A stretch of DNA of 64,000 bases from Herbidospora solisilvae (GTDB lineage Bacteria > Actinomycetota > Actinomycetes > Streptosporangiales > Streptosporangiaceae). This document shows, piece by piece, positions 42,632 through 51,144 of this stretch (position 1 is the stretch's first letter; every line of letters begins with the position of its first letter). The translations under genes and the position numbers were made by a program. The stretch lies in the NCBI RefSeq assembly GCF_009901565.1, contig NZ_WXEW01000007.1, positions 372,001 to 436,000 on the forward strand, given 5' to 3'. Under the pieces are notes generated by a model, which saw nothing but the letters and a program-made list of their open reading frames with translations, had not been told where the DNA came from and searched no databases.

Positions 42632-43453
42632 ATGGTCATCGAGCTCCACGACCCGGCTGACCCCCGCTTGACCGACTTCACCCACCTGCGTGACGTGGAG
42701 CTCCGCAAGAGCCTGGAGGCCGAACACGGCCTGTTCCTGGCCGAAGGCGAGAAGGTCATCCGCCGCGCCCTGCAGACCGGCCACCCCGCGCGGGCCTTCC
42801 TGACCACCCCGAAATGGCTCACCCACCTGGCCGACGTGCTGGAGAACCAGGTCGTGTACGTCGTGAGCGACGCCCTCATGGAGCAGGTGACCGGCTTCCC
42901 GGTCCACCGGGGCGCGCTGGCCTCGTTCGAGCGCCTGGAATTGCCCTCGGTCGCCACGCTGGCCCGGCGGTCGAAGCGCGTCATCGTCCTGGAAGACCTG
43001 GTCGACCATGCCAACGTCGGCGCGATCTTCCGGTCGGCGGCGGCGCTCGGCGTCGACGCCGTGATCCTGTCGCCGCGCTGCGCCGACCCCCTCTACCGCC
43101 GGTCGATCAAGGTCTCGATGGGCGCCGTCTTCGCCATCCCGTGGGCCCGCATGGACGACTGGCACGGCGGCCTGGCCGCCCTCGACGGCTACGACACCCT
43201 CGCGCTCACCCCCGACGCCTCGGCCGTGTCGATCGACGAGGTCCGGCTGGGCGAGAAGGCCGCGCTGCTGCTCGGCTCCGAGGGCGACGGCCTGTCGTCA
43301 CGCTGGCTCGATCAGGCGACCGAGCGCGTCCGCATCCCGATGAGCCCGGCCGCCCTGAAGAACGGCGTCGACTCGCTCAACGTCGTGGCCGCCGCCGCTA
43401 TCGCCTGTCACTCACTCGTTCGGCCCAGCTCAGCAGGTTCCGCGCCGTCGTGA
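42632..43453 (+). CDS. SpoU/TrmH-family RNA 2'-O-methyltransferase
   Basis: 273 residues. The SPOUT trefoil-knot motifs are present: motif 1 NVGAIFRSAAALGVDAVIL, motif 2 LLLGSEGDGLSSRW, and motif 3 RIPMSPAALKNGVDSLNVV. The N terminus has a substrate-binding segment (LRDVELRKSLEAEHGLFLAE), like TrmH/RlmB-type enzymes. It methylates a 2'-OH in rRNA or tRNA; the position is unknown. Start is ATG 42632. The stop lies 56 bases inside the convergent carboxypeptidase gene. Confidence 0.9.
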   Translation: MVIELHDPADPRLTDFTHLRDVELRKSLEAEHGLFLAEGEKVIRRALQTGHPARAFLTTPKWLTHLADVLENQVVYVVSDALMEQVTGFPVHRGALASFERLELPSVATLARRSKRVIVLEDLVDHANVGAIFRSAAALGVDAVILSPRCADPLYRRSIKVSMGAVFAIPWARMDDWHGGLAALDGYDTLALTPDASAVSIDEVRLGEKAALLLGSEGDGLSSRWLDQATERVRIPMSPAALKNGVDSLNVVAAAAIACHSLVRPSSAGSAPS

Positions 43454-44207
43454 ACCGCCGCAGGTCACCCGTGTCGCCCAGGATCACCCCGAGATAGGTG
43501 CGCCCGTCCCGCCGCGCCGCGAACGCCAGGCAGTAGCCGGCCGCCCGGGTGAAACCCGTCTTCAGCCCGATGACGCCGGGCGTGGTGCCGAGCAGCTTGT
43601 TGGTGTTCGTCCAGGTGTGCCCGGAGGCCCGCGCGACCCGGGTGCGCGCGATCTGCGCGAGCACCCGGTCCTTCAGCACGACCCGGGTCAGCTCCAGCTG
43701 GTCGCGGGCGGTCGAGTACTGCCCCGCCGCTGGCAGCCCGTCGGCGTTCACGAACCGGGTGTCGTCGAGGTGGAGGGCCCGGGCGGCGGCGTTCATCCTG
43801 GCCACGAACCGGCGCTTGCCCGGCCCGTAGGCGCGCGCCAGCGCGTTGGAGGCGTCGGCGGCCGAGGGCAGCAGCAGCGCGTAGAGGAGCTGCCGGACGG
43901 TCAGCCGCTCCCCGGCCCGCAGCCCGGCATGGGTCGCGCCGCTGGAATGGGCGTGGTTCACGTCGGCGGCGGTGATGGTCACCAGGTCGTCGAGCTTGGC
44001 CTGCCGTCGCACGACATAAGCCGTCATCACCTTCGTGAGGCTCGCGACCGGCACCCGCCGGTTCTCGTGTTTGGCGTACGGGACCGTTCCCGACGTGAGA
44101 TCCACGACGTAGACCTCGCTCGCGGTCACCCGCGGGTCGGCATGGGCGGGGGCCGAGAGGACGATCGCCCAGGTGAGGACGGTACTGACGAGAACGACGG
44201 CACGCAT
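43398..44207 (-). CDS. D-alanyl-D-alanine carboxypeptidase (S11 family)
   Basis: 269 residues from ATG 44207, with a Sec signal peptide (VVLVSTVLTWAIVLSAPAHA, cleavage near ADP). The active site has S56-L-T-K59, KTG in VIGLKTGFTRAAGYCLAF, and SAADAS where SxN (SGN/SAN) is usual: Asn is replaced by Ala, an atypical second motif. Such enzymes trim the terminal D-Ala of peptidoglycan pentapeptides outside the cell. There is no C-terminal membrane anchor, so it is probably soluble. It overlaps the SpoU gene 3' end. Confidence 0.87.
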   Translation of the reverse strand: MRAVVLVSTVLTWAIVLSAPAHADPRVTASEVYVVDLTSGTVPYAKHENRRVPVASLTKVMTAYVVRRQAKLDDLVTITAADVNHAHSSGATHAGLRAGERLTVRQLLYALLLPSAADASNALARAYGPGKRRFVARMNAAARALHLDDTRFVNADGLPAAGQYSTARDQLELTRVVLKDRVLAQIARTRVARASGHTWTNTNKLLGTTPGVIGLKTGFTRAAGYCLAFAARRDGRTYLGVILGDTGDLRRFTTARNLLSWAERVSDRR

Positions 44208-44264
44208 GCCCGCATGATCGCACGGGTAGGCATGCGACGGCCGGACGGCATTCGGGGGGAAGAC

Positions 44265-44447
44265 ATGGCGAGCAGATTCGTCATCAGCAGAGACGCGGCA
44301 GGGGCCTACCGGTTCCGGCTGGTCCTGGGCAACGGGCAGACCATCGCGGTCAGCGAGGCCTTCACCAGCCGCGCGGCCTGCGTGAACGGCATCGAGTCGG
44401 TACGCCGCACCGCGCCGGAGGCGGCACTCGACGACTCGGAGCTCTAG
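44265..44447 (+). CDS. DUF1508 (YegP-like) small protein
   Basis: 60 residues from ATG 44265 after a GGGGGA site. It is a single DUF1508 unit: FVISRDAAGAYRFRLVLGNG, QTIAVSEAFTSRAACVNGIE, SVRRTAPEAALDD. The family folds as a small alpha/beta unit and is linked in E. coli to stress, but the mechanism is unknown. It overlaps the convergent DedA-like gene by 4 bases. No operon partner is evident. Confidence 0.85.
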   Translation: MASRFVISRDAAGAYRFRLVLGNGQTIAVSEAFTSRAACVNGIESVRRTAPEAALDDSEL

Positions 44448-44941
44448 CCCGCCTGCGACGCCGCCGTAGTGTCGCGGCTGCGGCGGCGCCACAGGACGTA
44501 CCCGACCAGCAGGGCCAGCACCACGACGGCGACGACGCCCGCGACCACGGGCGAGTCGGCGGCGAGCCCGAGCCAGGCCCAGATGACCGAATAGAGCCCG
44601 AACCACACCAGCGGCGCCCAGGTCAGGCAGCCCAGCGCGCTGGCCACCAGATACCAGCGGTAGTTGATCCGCAGCACCCCGGCCACCCAGGGCAGCGTGT
44701 GCCGCAGGCCCGGCACGAAGAAACACCCGTAGACGGCGAGCGCGCCCCATTTGCGGACGACGTTCTCGACCTTGATGATGCGCTCTTGCCCGATCCTGCG
44801 CCCGAGCCGCGACTCGTAGACGGCGTCGCCGACCTTGTGCCCCACCCAGTAGTAGACCTGGAAGGCGCCGAACAGCGCGACCGTGAGGATCGCCCCGACG
44901 AGCCAGTAGGGCAGCCCGAACAACGGGTCCCCGAACTCCAC
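44444..44941 (-). CDS. DedA/SNARE-associated family membrane protein
   Basis: 165 residues from GTG 44941. The DedA core is AFQVYYWVGHKVGDAVYESR, GQERIIKVENVVRKWGALAV, YGCFFVPGLRHTLPWVAGVL (conserved FxPGxRxxxPxxAG) and a C-terminal helix before a RRRSR tail. At 165 residues it is shorter than typical DedA proteins (200-220), with about four helices. DedA-family proteins flip polyprenyl phosphate or phospholipids. An iron-box-like site lies 24 bases upstream of the start. Confidence 0.85.
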   Translation of the reverse strand: MEFGDPLFGLPYWLVGAILTVALFGAFQVYYWVGHKVGDAVYESRLGRRIGQERIIKVENVVRKWGALAVYGCFFVPGLRHTLPWVAGVLRINYRWYLVASALGCLTWAPLVWFGLYSVIWAWLGLAADSPVVAGVVAVVVLALLVGYVLWRRRSRDTTAASQAG

Positions 44942-44964
44942 CGTGTGCCGCCTCTTCCCAGGAA

Positions 44965-44983
44965 TTAGGACAGCCTTACCTTA
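44965..44983. promoter_or_regulatory. Candidate iron box (IdeR/DmdR-type)
   Basis: TTAGGACAGCCTTACCTTA matches 14 of 19 positions of TTAGGTTAGGCTAACCTAA, including all of TTAGG and ACCT. It sits between the divergent DedA-like and secreted-protein starts, where an iron-dependent repressor could control both. Confidence 0.5.
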
Positions 44984-45051
44984 AGCGACGCATCATGGAC
45001 CGCGCCAGGCGGCGCACGTCCCTGCAAGCGGACGGCAACCACCGCTCAACC

Positions 45052-45537
45052 ATGGCGTTCTACAAAAAAGGCATGAAATCCCGCAGTCTCGCTCCGGTCG
45101 TCGCGAGCGGCGGCGGAACCGCGCTGCGGCTCCTCGTCGCCACCCTCGCGGTCGCCGCAGCCTACCTGACCGGAACCGCCGTCACCGACGAACCGGCCCG
45201 CTCCGTCACCCTGTCGTCGGCCCAGTCGATCCCCGCCGAGAACACGCTCGCCGCCCCCCTGGCAAGCGGGCTGACCGTGGGCGAACTGCCCGACTGCTCC
45301 TACCGTGTCCGCGGCGCGGTCGGCTCGGGCGCCGTCTCCTACGAGTGGACGCTGCAGCGCTACAGCCCCGCCGCGAAGGCCTGGCAGGACTACCTGTCGA
45401 GCACCGGCGGCTTCGACGGCGCCGCCCGCACCGTCGACTGGCGGGTGCGCGTCCCCGGCAACCCCGGCCTCTACCGGGCGGTCCTGGACGTGGCGGACCA
45501 CCGGACCATAAGCGAGAAGTTCCAGGTCAACTGCTGA
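45052..45537 (+). CDS. Secreted or membrane-anchored Ig-like protein
   Basis: 161 residues from ATG 45052; ATG 45073 is the alternative. A helix (ALRLLVATLAVAAAYLTGTA) acts as signal or anchor. The exported part (about 95-160) has terminal cysteines (LPDCSYRVRG, FQVNC) and the pattern VSYEWTLQ, VDWRVRVPGNPGLYRAVLDV, ISEKF. This parallels the extracellular domain of the pseudokinase at 28453-29811. An Ig-like or fibronectin-type fold closed by a disulfide is likely. Function is unknown. Confidence 0.7.
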   Translation: MAFYKKGMKSRSLAPVVASGGGTALRLLVATLAVAAAYLTGTAVTDEPARSVTLSSAQSIPAENTLAAPLASGLTVGELPDCSYRVRGAVGSGAVSYEWTLQRYSPAAKAWQDYLSSTGGFDGAARTVDWRVRVPGNPGLYRAVLDVADHRTISEKFQVNC

Positions 45538-45612
45538 TTCATGGAACAGGATCTTCCTGGCGAGAGGCAGGGTGGTTCGGGTCAGGACCCCTTTTCGAGA
45601 CCGGGAGCACCC

Positions 45613-46632
45613 ATGTCCCACCACCTCGACTCACCCCTCGCCCGCCAGGACCCACGCCTGGACGTCTGCGACCTCTACGTCTTCCGCGGCGAACGCGGCA
45701 CGGTCCTCGCCGCCGACCACAGCCACTCCTTCGCCGGTCCGGAAGCGCCGAAGGGCTTCCACCCGGAGGGCCGCTACGAGTTCAAGATCGACGGCGACGG
45801 CGACGCCGTCGAGGACGTGACCTTCCGCTTCACCTTCGGCGAGCGCGACGACGAGGGCGGCCAGACCTTCCGCCTCCACCGCGTCACCTCCGGCGACGAG
45901 AAACTGATCGCCGAGGGCCGCCTGGGCGAGACGACCGAACTCGACGGCGGCGGCCGCGTCTGGACCGGCCAGGCCGGCGACTCGTTCTGGATCGAACCCG
46001 ACGTCCTGCACGCCGTCGGCCAGGCCTTCCAGCACGGCACGACCGTCGACCTGACCGGCTGGAACCCCGACAAGGCGGGCAACCTCTTCGCCGGCCACAC
46101 GGTCTACTCGATCGTGCTGGAACTCCCCGACGACGAACTGCTCGCCATCGCCGGCCCCGACGGCCGCATCGGCGTCTGGGCCCAGACCAGCCTCGCCACC
46201 GACAGCGGCGGCTGGCGCCCGATCAACCGCTGCGGCCTGCCGATGATCCATCCGCTGTTCACCCAGTACGACGAGGACCTCGGCGACCGCCTCAACACCA
46301 ACGACCCCGCCGACGACATCCGCGTCCACGGAGACCTGATCCGCTCGAAGGTCGCCGGCGTGGTCCGCGCCTACGGCACCGCCGCCGACCCGGAGGCCTA
46401 CGCCCAGACGGTCATGGAGCGCATGCTGCCCAACATGCTGCCGTACCGCGTCGGCACCAAGGCCGCCTTCACCTTCGCGGGCTGGAACGGCCGCACCCTG
46501 ACCGACAACGCCCCGGACGTGATGTTCTCCTTCGCGGCCAACACCCCGGTGACCCTGGGCATCGGGCGGGAGTCGGTCACCCCGAAGCCGAGGGGCGAGT
46601 TCCCGTACGTGCCGACGGTCGAGCACGACTGA
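45613..46632 (+). CDS. DUF4331 family protein
   Basis: 339 residues from ATG 45613, with GGGAG five bases upstream. DUF4331 markers are MSHHLDSPLARQDPRLDVCD, DLYVFRGERGTVLAADHSHS and CGLPMIHPLFTQYDED, plus FTFAGWNGRTLTDNAPDVMF near the C terminus. No signal peptide is visible, so this member may be cytosolic, although some family members are exported. The His and Asp clusters at the N terminus might bind metal. Function is not established. It ends 3 bases from the convergent HEPN gene. Confidence 0.85.
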   Translation: MSHHLDSPLARQDPRLDVCDLYVFRGERGTVLAADHSHSFAGPEAPKGFHPEGRYEFKIDGDGDAVEDVTFRFTFGERDDEGGQTFRLHRVTSGDEKLIAEGRLGETTELDGGGRVWTGQAGDSFWIEPDVLHAVGQAFQHGTTVDLTGWNPDKAGNLFAGHTVYSIVLELPDDELLAIAGPDGRIGVWAQTSLATDSGGWRPINRCGLPMIHPLFTQYDEDLGDRLNTNDPADDIRVHGDLIRSKVAGVVRAYGTAADPEAYAQTVMERMLPNMLPYRVGTKAAFTFAGWNGRTLTDNAPDVMFSFAANTPVTLGIGRESVTPKPRGEFPYVPTVEHD

Positions 46633-46635
46633 TCT

Positions 46636-47097
46636 TCACGTGGACCAGAGCCCGAGATGGCCCAGCAGCCTGCCGGTCGCCTCGATGATCGACCGGGCCT
46701 CCTCGACCGCCTGCCGGGCCTCGGCCTCTTCCACGATCTCGTCGGGGAACTGCGGATACTCCAGTTCGTTGCGCCGCCGCCGCATGCTGCCGAAGAAGGC
46801 GAACGCCGGGCCGAACTGGGCGAGCACGGCCTGCTGGACGGCGTAGTGGCCCCCCTTGGAGGTGGCGCGTAAGCCCTGCTGGGCGAGCGCGCCCACGCAG
46901 GCGAACCGCGCCGCGTCGTAGGCCAGCGTGTAGGCCGAGTTGGCGTCGGTGGCCGCTAGGTCGTCGGCGCTGCTCAGGGTGGTCCGCGCCTTGGTCAGCC
47001 AGCCGGAACCGTCGGTCGCCTCACCGCGCACCTGCTGGAGTTCGCCGGCGGCGAGCAGGCGTTCGACCTCGGCCTCGCCACGTTTCCACCGCGTCAC
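46636..47097 (-). CDS. HEPN-domain toxin (HepT-like)
   Basis: 153 residues from GTG 47097, overlapping the stop of the MNT gene as GTGA. The helical HEPN fold carries R77-x6-H84-Y85 (LRATSKGGHYAVQQAV), the RNase motif of HEPN toxins with the adjacent Tyr that MNT partners AMPylate in the HepT/MntA system. RRRRNELEYPQFPDEIVEEA is the C-terminal part typical of this clade. The pair is thus a likely type VII-style toxin-antitoxin; RNase activity is inferred from the motif. Function in defence or persistence is unknown. Confidence 0.8.
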   Translation of the reverse strand: MTRWKRGEAEVERLLAAGELQQVRGEATDGSGWLTKARTTLSSADDLAATDANSAYTLAYDAARFACVGALAQQGLRATSKGGHYAVQQAVLAQFGPAFAFFGSMRRRRNELEYPQFPDEIVEEAEARQAVEEARSIIEATGRLLGHLGLWST

Positions 47098-47672
47098 GGC
47101 GTCTCCTCGGGGGCTATCAGGGTGATGACGGGGCCGGATCTGATCTGGCGGATGAGGGCGTCGGAGGTCTGGTCCCACCTCTTCGGCGAGGCGAGCACGG
47201 GGTTGACCGGCATGCCGAGACGTTCCTGACTGCGGTCGGCCGCCGCGTAGACCGCCTGGCGGTCGGTGTCGCCGACGATCAGCACGTCGACGTCGTTCGG
47301 CGGTGGCCCGGGCACGCCGTTCTGCCTGGCCGCCCAGGAGCCGAAGATCAGCAGGCGGTCGACGCCCGGCAGCCGGCCGAACTCCTCTTCGATCACCGAC
47401 CTCGGACCGTACAGGTATCGGAGGATCTCGGTCAGTGGAGCGGCCAGGGGGTGGGCGGTGTCGGCCGCCAGCACCCGGGCCCGGCCGATCGTCGACGCCG
47501 TGAGCAGGCCGGAGTCCTCCAGCCGGTGGATCTCCGGGTGGAGCGTGGACGCCGAGACGCCCAGTTCGCGGGCCAGGTTCGCCAGCGTCCAGGTCTCGTC
47601 CGGGCGGAGGAACAGCAGGGCCAGCAGGCGGGCCTGGGTATCGGTCCGGAAGAACGGCGCCTGGCTGACCAT
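47094..47672 (-). CDS. HTH-fused nucleotidyltransferase (MNT) antitoxin
   Basis: 192 residues. ATG 47672 is chosen because GGAG lies seven bases upstream; ATG 47678 has the GGAG too close. Residues 10-70 are an ArsR-like winged helix (WTLANLARELGVSASTLHPE, IHRLEDSGLL). Residues 100-175 are a minimal nucleotidyltransferase with G111-S112 and D127-V-D129 (FGSWAAR, NDVDVLIVGD). The GS-to-DxD distance is long because of a Gly/Pro insert. It probably AMPylates and silences the HEPN partner and represses its own promoter through the palindrome at 47682-47697. Confidence 0.85.
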   Translation of the reverse strand: MVSQAPFFRTDTQARLLALLFLRPDETWTLANLARELGVSASTLHPEIHRLEDSGLLTASTIGRARVLAADTAHPLAAPLTEILRYLYGPRSVIEEEFGRLPGVDRLLIFGSWAARQNGVPGPPPNDVDVLIVGDTDRQAVYAAADRSQERLGMPVNPVLASPKRWDQTSDALIRQIRSGPVITLIAPEETP

Positions 47673-47681
47673 TCGCATTCT

Positions 47682-47697
47682 CCGAAGATATCTTCGG
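47682..47697. promoter_or_regulatory. Perfect 16-base palindrome, operator of the MNT/HEPN operon
   Basis: CCGAAGATATCTTCGG is fully self-complementary and lies 9 bases before the antitoxin start; its right half runs into the GGAG ribosome site. Binding of the HTH domain would block both transcription start and ribosome access. Confidence 0.75.
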
Positions 47698-47719
47698 GAT
47701 CAGCGAATGGACAACCGTG

Positions 47720-50700
47720 TCAGGCGCGGTCGAGGGCGATCTCCGCGTCGTCCACCCATCTCTGCACGCCGACCCGCCGGGCCACCGCCAGCGCCTTCTC
47801 GTAGTGGGCCCGGGCGTCGGGGTGGCCGAGTTTAACCGCCAGGTCGCCCAGGGTCCGGGCGACCGGCCACAGGGCCACCACACCCGTTCCCGCTCCCGCG
47901 ATGCGGTCGTGGAAGGGACGGAGGGCGGTGTAGGCCTCGTTCATGCGGTCGGCGTCGTCGAGGCGCAGGCCGGCCAGGGCCCGCCACGTCATCGCGAGTT
48001 CGTAGAGGAAGTCGCCGCGGACCGGCTCCCTGGTCACGGCCACCGCGCGGGCGTCGCGCAGGTGACCCGCCTCGGCCAGGGCGACCGCGTAGGCGTCGAG
48101 GGTCCACTTCGCGCCACGCGTGTGCGCCTCGCCCAGGGCGTCGGCCATCTCGTCGGCCTTGCCCTGCACCAGGTGCAGGCAGAAGGTCGCGATCAGCGGG
48201 AGGTCCTGGCGGCCCTCCAGCATGCCGGCGCGGGCCGTCAGGCGGGCGGCGTTGCGGTAGGCCGTCTCGGCGCCCGCGTAGTCGCCGGCGATCATCAGGC
48301 GCTGACCGGCGTACCAGGCGCCGACGGCCGCGGGGGCGGCCAGGCCGTACTGGCGGCCGAGCTGGTCGGCGCGGGCGAGCTGGCGGTCGGCCTCGGCGAA
48401 GTCGCCGCGGGCCGCCGCGCATTCGAGCAGCACCAGGTGGGCGAGGGTCTGCACGGAGATCTGGCCCGACTCGGCGCCGACCCGGAGCAGTTCGCGGCCG
48501 ATGTCCTCGCGCTCGTCGACCTGGGCGAGCGTGTAGGACTGCCGCAGGCGGCCGCTCAGCGCCATCGCCAGCAGGTTGGGGTCGCCGCTGGCGCGGGCCA
48601 GCTCCTCGGCCTCCAGTGACGCCTGCTCGCCGCGCGGGGTGGCCGAGCCTTCGAGCTCCAGGGCCAGGGTGGCGAGGAGGCTGGCGCGCAGCGAGTGTTC
48701 GCTGGGCGGCAGCTCCAGCAGCGCCTTCTCGGTGACGTCGACGATCTCCCACGCCGTGCGGGTGAAGTCGCGGGCGATGCCCTTGTGGGGGACGGCCAAA
48801 GCCGCCGCCACCCGGGCGGTCAGTTCGAGGTCGCCGAGCGGCAGGGCCACGTCCATCGCGTCGCGGCGGTGGGCGCGGGCGGCGGTCATGTCGCCGGCCA
48901 GGGCCAGCGCGTGGATCGTGCGGACCTGGAGTTCGAGCCGGTCCTTTCCTGGACGTCCGCCCGCCCGGTCGTAGGCGTTGATCGCGCGTTCCCACTGCGA
49001 GGCGGCCTCGCGGTAGGCGTAGCGGCGTTCGGCCTGCTCGCCGGCGAGGCCCGCGTAGCGGACCGCCTTGGCGGCCGTGTCGGCGGTGCCGGCCAGGTCG
49101 TAGTGGTGGGCCAGGGCCGCCACGTCGCCCGGGTTGCGCGACTCGATGACCGAGGCGACCGCCGCATGGAGGCGTGAGCGGCGCAGCCGGGAGGCGTCGG
49201 AGTAGAGGGTGTCGCGCACCATCTCGTGGTCGAAGCGCAGCCGCCCCGCGCCCGGTTCGGTGACCAGGCCGGCCAGCAGCGCGGCCTCGACCGCGTCGAC
49301 GACCGAATCCTCCTCGCCGGAGATGTCGACCAGCACGTCGACGTCGACGTCGCGGCCGATCACGGCGGCCTGCAGCAGGATCTGCTGGGCCCTCTCGGGC
49401 AGGCGTGCGATGCGGCGGCGCAGCACGTCGCGTACACCCGACGGCACCTGGGAGATGTCGGCCTCCGCCTCGAAGAGGCGGACCGTCTCCTTCACGTAGA
49501 ACGGGTTGCCGCCGGTGCGTTCGACGATCGCGGCCACGACGTCGGGGTCGATCTCGCCGCGCACGGACGTCGCCCGGACGAGCTCGGCCGTCTGCGCCGG
49601 GTCGAGCCCGTCGAGCTCCACCCGGACCGGGCCGAGGCGGGCCAGGGCCGCCAGCACGTCTTGCTGCGGGTCGTTCAGCTCGCCCTCGCGGCAGGTGACC
49701 ACGAGCAGCACCCGGCTGGCGGCCAGCAGGCTCGGCAGCGCGCGCAGCAGCGCGAGGGTCTGGTCGTCGGCCCAGTGGAGGTCTTCGAGGGTGATCAGCA
49801 GCGGCGCCTCGCGGGCCACGCCCGACAGGAACCCGCCGACCGCCCGGTGGAGCCGGAAGCCGCCGGAGGCGTCGTCGTCGTTGGGGACCGGCGCGTGGTC
49901 GTCGAGCAGCGGCGCGAGCAGCGCGCCGTACTCCCCGGCGCCGCGCCGGGCGATCAGCGCGCGCAGCACCTCGACCCAGGCCCAGCCGGGCGGGGTCGCC
50001 GCGCTGTCGGGGCAGCCGCCCCCGGCGATGATCCAGCCCTGCCCTTCGAGGCGCCCGGACAACTGGCGCAGCAGCGTCGTCTTGCCCGACCCGGGGTCGC
50101 CGCCGACGATCGCGATGGCCAGGCGGCCCGACTTGGCGTGGGGCGCGGCGGCCAGCAGCGCGGTCAGCTCGGAGTCGCGGCCGACGAACGGCTCGGGCTC
50201 CAGCGGCGGCAGCGGGCTCACCTCGACCGGGCGCGGCGGCCAGGTCGGGGTGGTCTCGGCCCGGCGCGGCAGCGGGGTCAGGTCGAGCCCCGGGTCCTGC
50301 GACAGGATGTCGCTCTCCAGCTTGCGCAGGGCCGGACCGGGGTCGATGCCGAGCTCGTCGTCGAGGATGGTGCGGGCGCGGCGCAGCGCGGCCAGCGCGT
50401 CGCCCTGCCGCCCGCAGCGGTAGAGGCCGAGCGACAGCAGCCGCCAGCCCTCCTCGCGCAGCGGGTGTTCGGTGGTCAGCGCCTCGAGGTCGGGCACGGT
50501 CTCGGCGTGGAGCCCGAGGCGCAGCCCCGCGTCGGCGTGGCGCTCCCGCGCCACCAGCCGCAGCTCGCTGAGGCGGGTCACCTCGGCCTCGGCCCAGGGC
50601 TGGTCCTGGAAGTCGCTGTACGGCGTGCCCTGCCACAACCCCAGCGCCGACTCGAGCCGCGCCCTGGCCGTCTGGGGGTTGTCGTCGAGCCGCTCGCCGG

Positions 50701-51049
50701 CGGCCCGGACGGTCGCCTCGAACCGGAGGGCGTCGATCTGCTCCGGCGCGGCCCGCAGGGCGTAGCCCGAGGCGACGGTCACCAGCAGCCGGTTGGGCCC
50801 GCCGCGGGGACGGTTGGGCTCCAGCACCCGCCGCAGCCGGGAGATGTACACCTGGAGGCCCGACTGCGCGCCCTTGGCGGCGTCGTCGGACCACAGGTCG
50901 AAGAGAAGGGTGTCGACGGGTACGACCTGGCCCCGGGCGACCAGAAGCCGGGCCAGGACGGCCCGCTGGCGGAGGCCGCCGAGATCGAGCTCGTTCTCGC
51001 CGTCGTACGCTTCGACCGGACCCAGGACCCGGAAGACCACCGTGCTCAT
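47720..51049 (-). CDS. SARP/AfsR-type regulator: BTAD domain, ATPase and TPR region
   Basis: 1109 residues from ATG 51049. The N terminus is an OmpR-like winged helix (LRQRAVLARLLVARGQVVPV, GAQSGLQVYISRLRRVLEPN) followed by a BTAD domain to about residue 250. A STAND/AAA ATPase follows: Walker A VGGDPGSGKTTLLRQL, Walker B LLITLEDLHWADDQ. About 600 residues of TPR-like repeats end the protein. This is the AfsR/large SARP plan used to activate secondary-metabolite genes, although no biosynthetic cluster lies in the window. No C-terminal LuxR domain is present. Confidence 0.9.
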   Translation of the reverse strand: MSTVVFRVLGPVEAYDGENELDLGGLRQRAVLARLLVARGQVVPVDTLLFDLWSDDAAKGAQSGLQVYISRLRRVLEPNRPRGGPNRLLVTVASGYALRAAPEQIDALRFEATVRAAGERLDDNPQTARARLESALGLWQGTPYSDFQDQPWAEAEVTRLSELRLVARERHADAGLRLGLHAETVPDLEALTTEHPLREEGWRLLSLGLYRCGRQGDALAALRRARTILDDELGIDPGPALRKLESDILSQDPGLDLTPLPRRAETTPTWPPRPVEVSPLPPLEPEPFVGRDSELTALLAAAPHAKSGRLAIAIVGGDPGSGKTTLLRQLSGRLEGQGWIIAGGGCPDSAATPPGWAWVEVLRALIARRGAGEYGALLAPLLDDHAPVPNDDDASGGFRLHRAVGGFLSGVAREAPLLITLEDLHWADDQTLALLRALPSLLAASRVLLVVTCREGELNDPQQDVLAALARLGPVRVELDGLDPAQTAELVRATSVRGEIDPDVVAAIVERTGGNPFYVKETVRLFEAEADISQVPSGVRDVLRRRIARLPERAQQILLQAAVIGRDVDVDVLVDISGEEDSVVDAVEAALLAGLVTEPGAGRLRFDHEMVRDTLYSDASRLRRSRLHAAVASVIESRNPGDVAALAHHYDLAGTADTAAKAVRYAGLAGEQAERRYAYREAASQWERAINAYDRAGGRPGKDRLELQVRTIHALALAGDMTAARAHRRDAMDVALPLGDLELTARVAAALAVPHKGIARDFTRTAWEIVDVTEKALLELPPSEHSLRASLLATLALELEGSATPRGEQASLEAEELARASGDPNLLAMALSGRLRQSYTLAQVDEREDIGRELLRVGAESGQISVQTLAHLVLLECAAARGDFAEADRQLARADQLGRQYGLAAPAAVGAWYAGQRLMIAGDYAGAETAYRNAARLTARAGMLEGRQDLPLIATFCLHLVQGKADEMADALGEAHTRGAKWTLDAYAVALAEAGHLRDARAVAVTREPVRGDFLYELAMTWRALAGLRLDDADRMNEAYTALRPFHDRIAGAGTGVVALWPVARTLGDLAVKLGHPDARAHYEKALAVARRVGVQRWVDDAEIALDRA

Positions 51050-51144
51050 GTCAGCCGCCACGCTATGCGCGCCGCCAAACGGTACACAAGACGTTCACCG
51101 GTCATCCTCACTTCGGGGAGAGTGAGGTCAATTGTCGCGCAAGA

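Noticed and set aside
42520-43014. Upstream extension of the cation-transport gene.
   Set aside because: It runs antisense to the SpoU methyltransferase gene; GTG 42519 with a GGGGG site is adequate.
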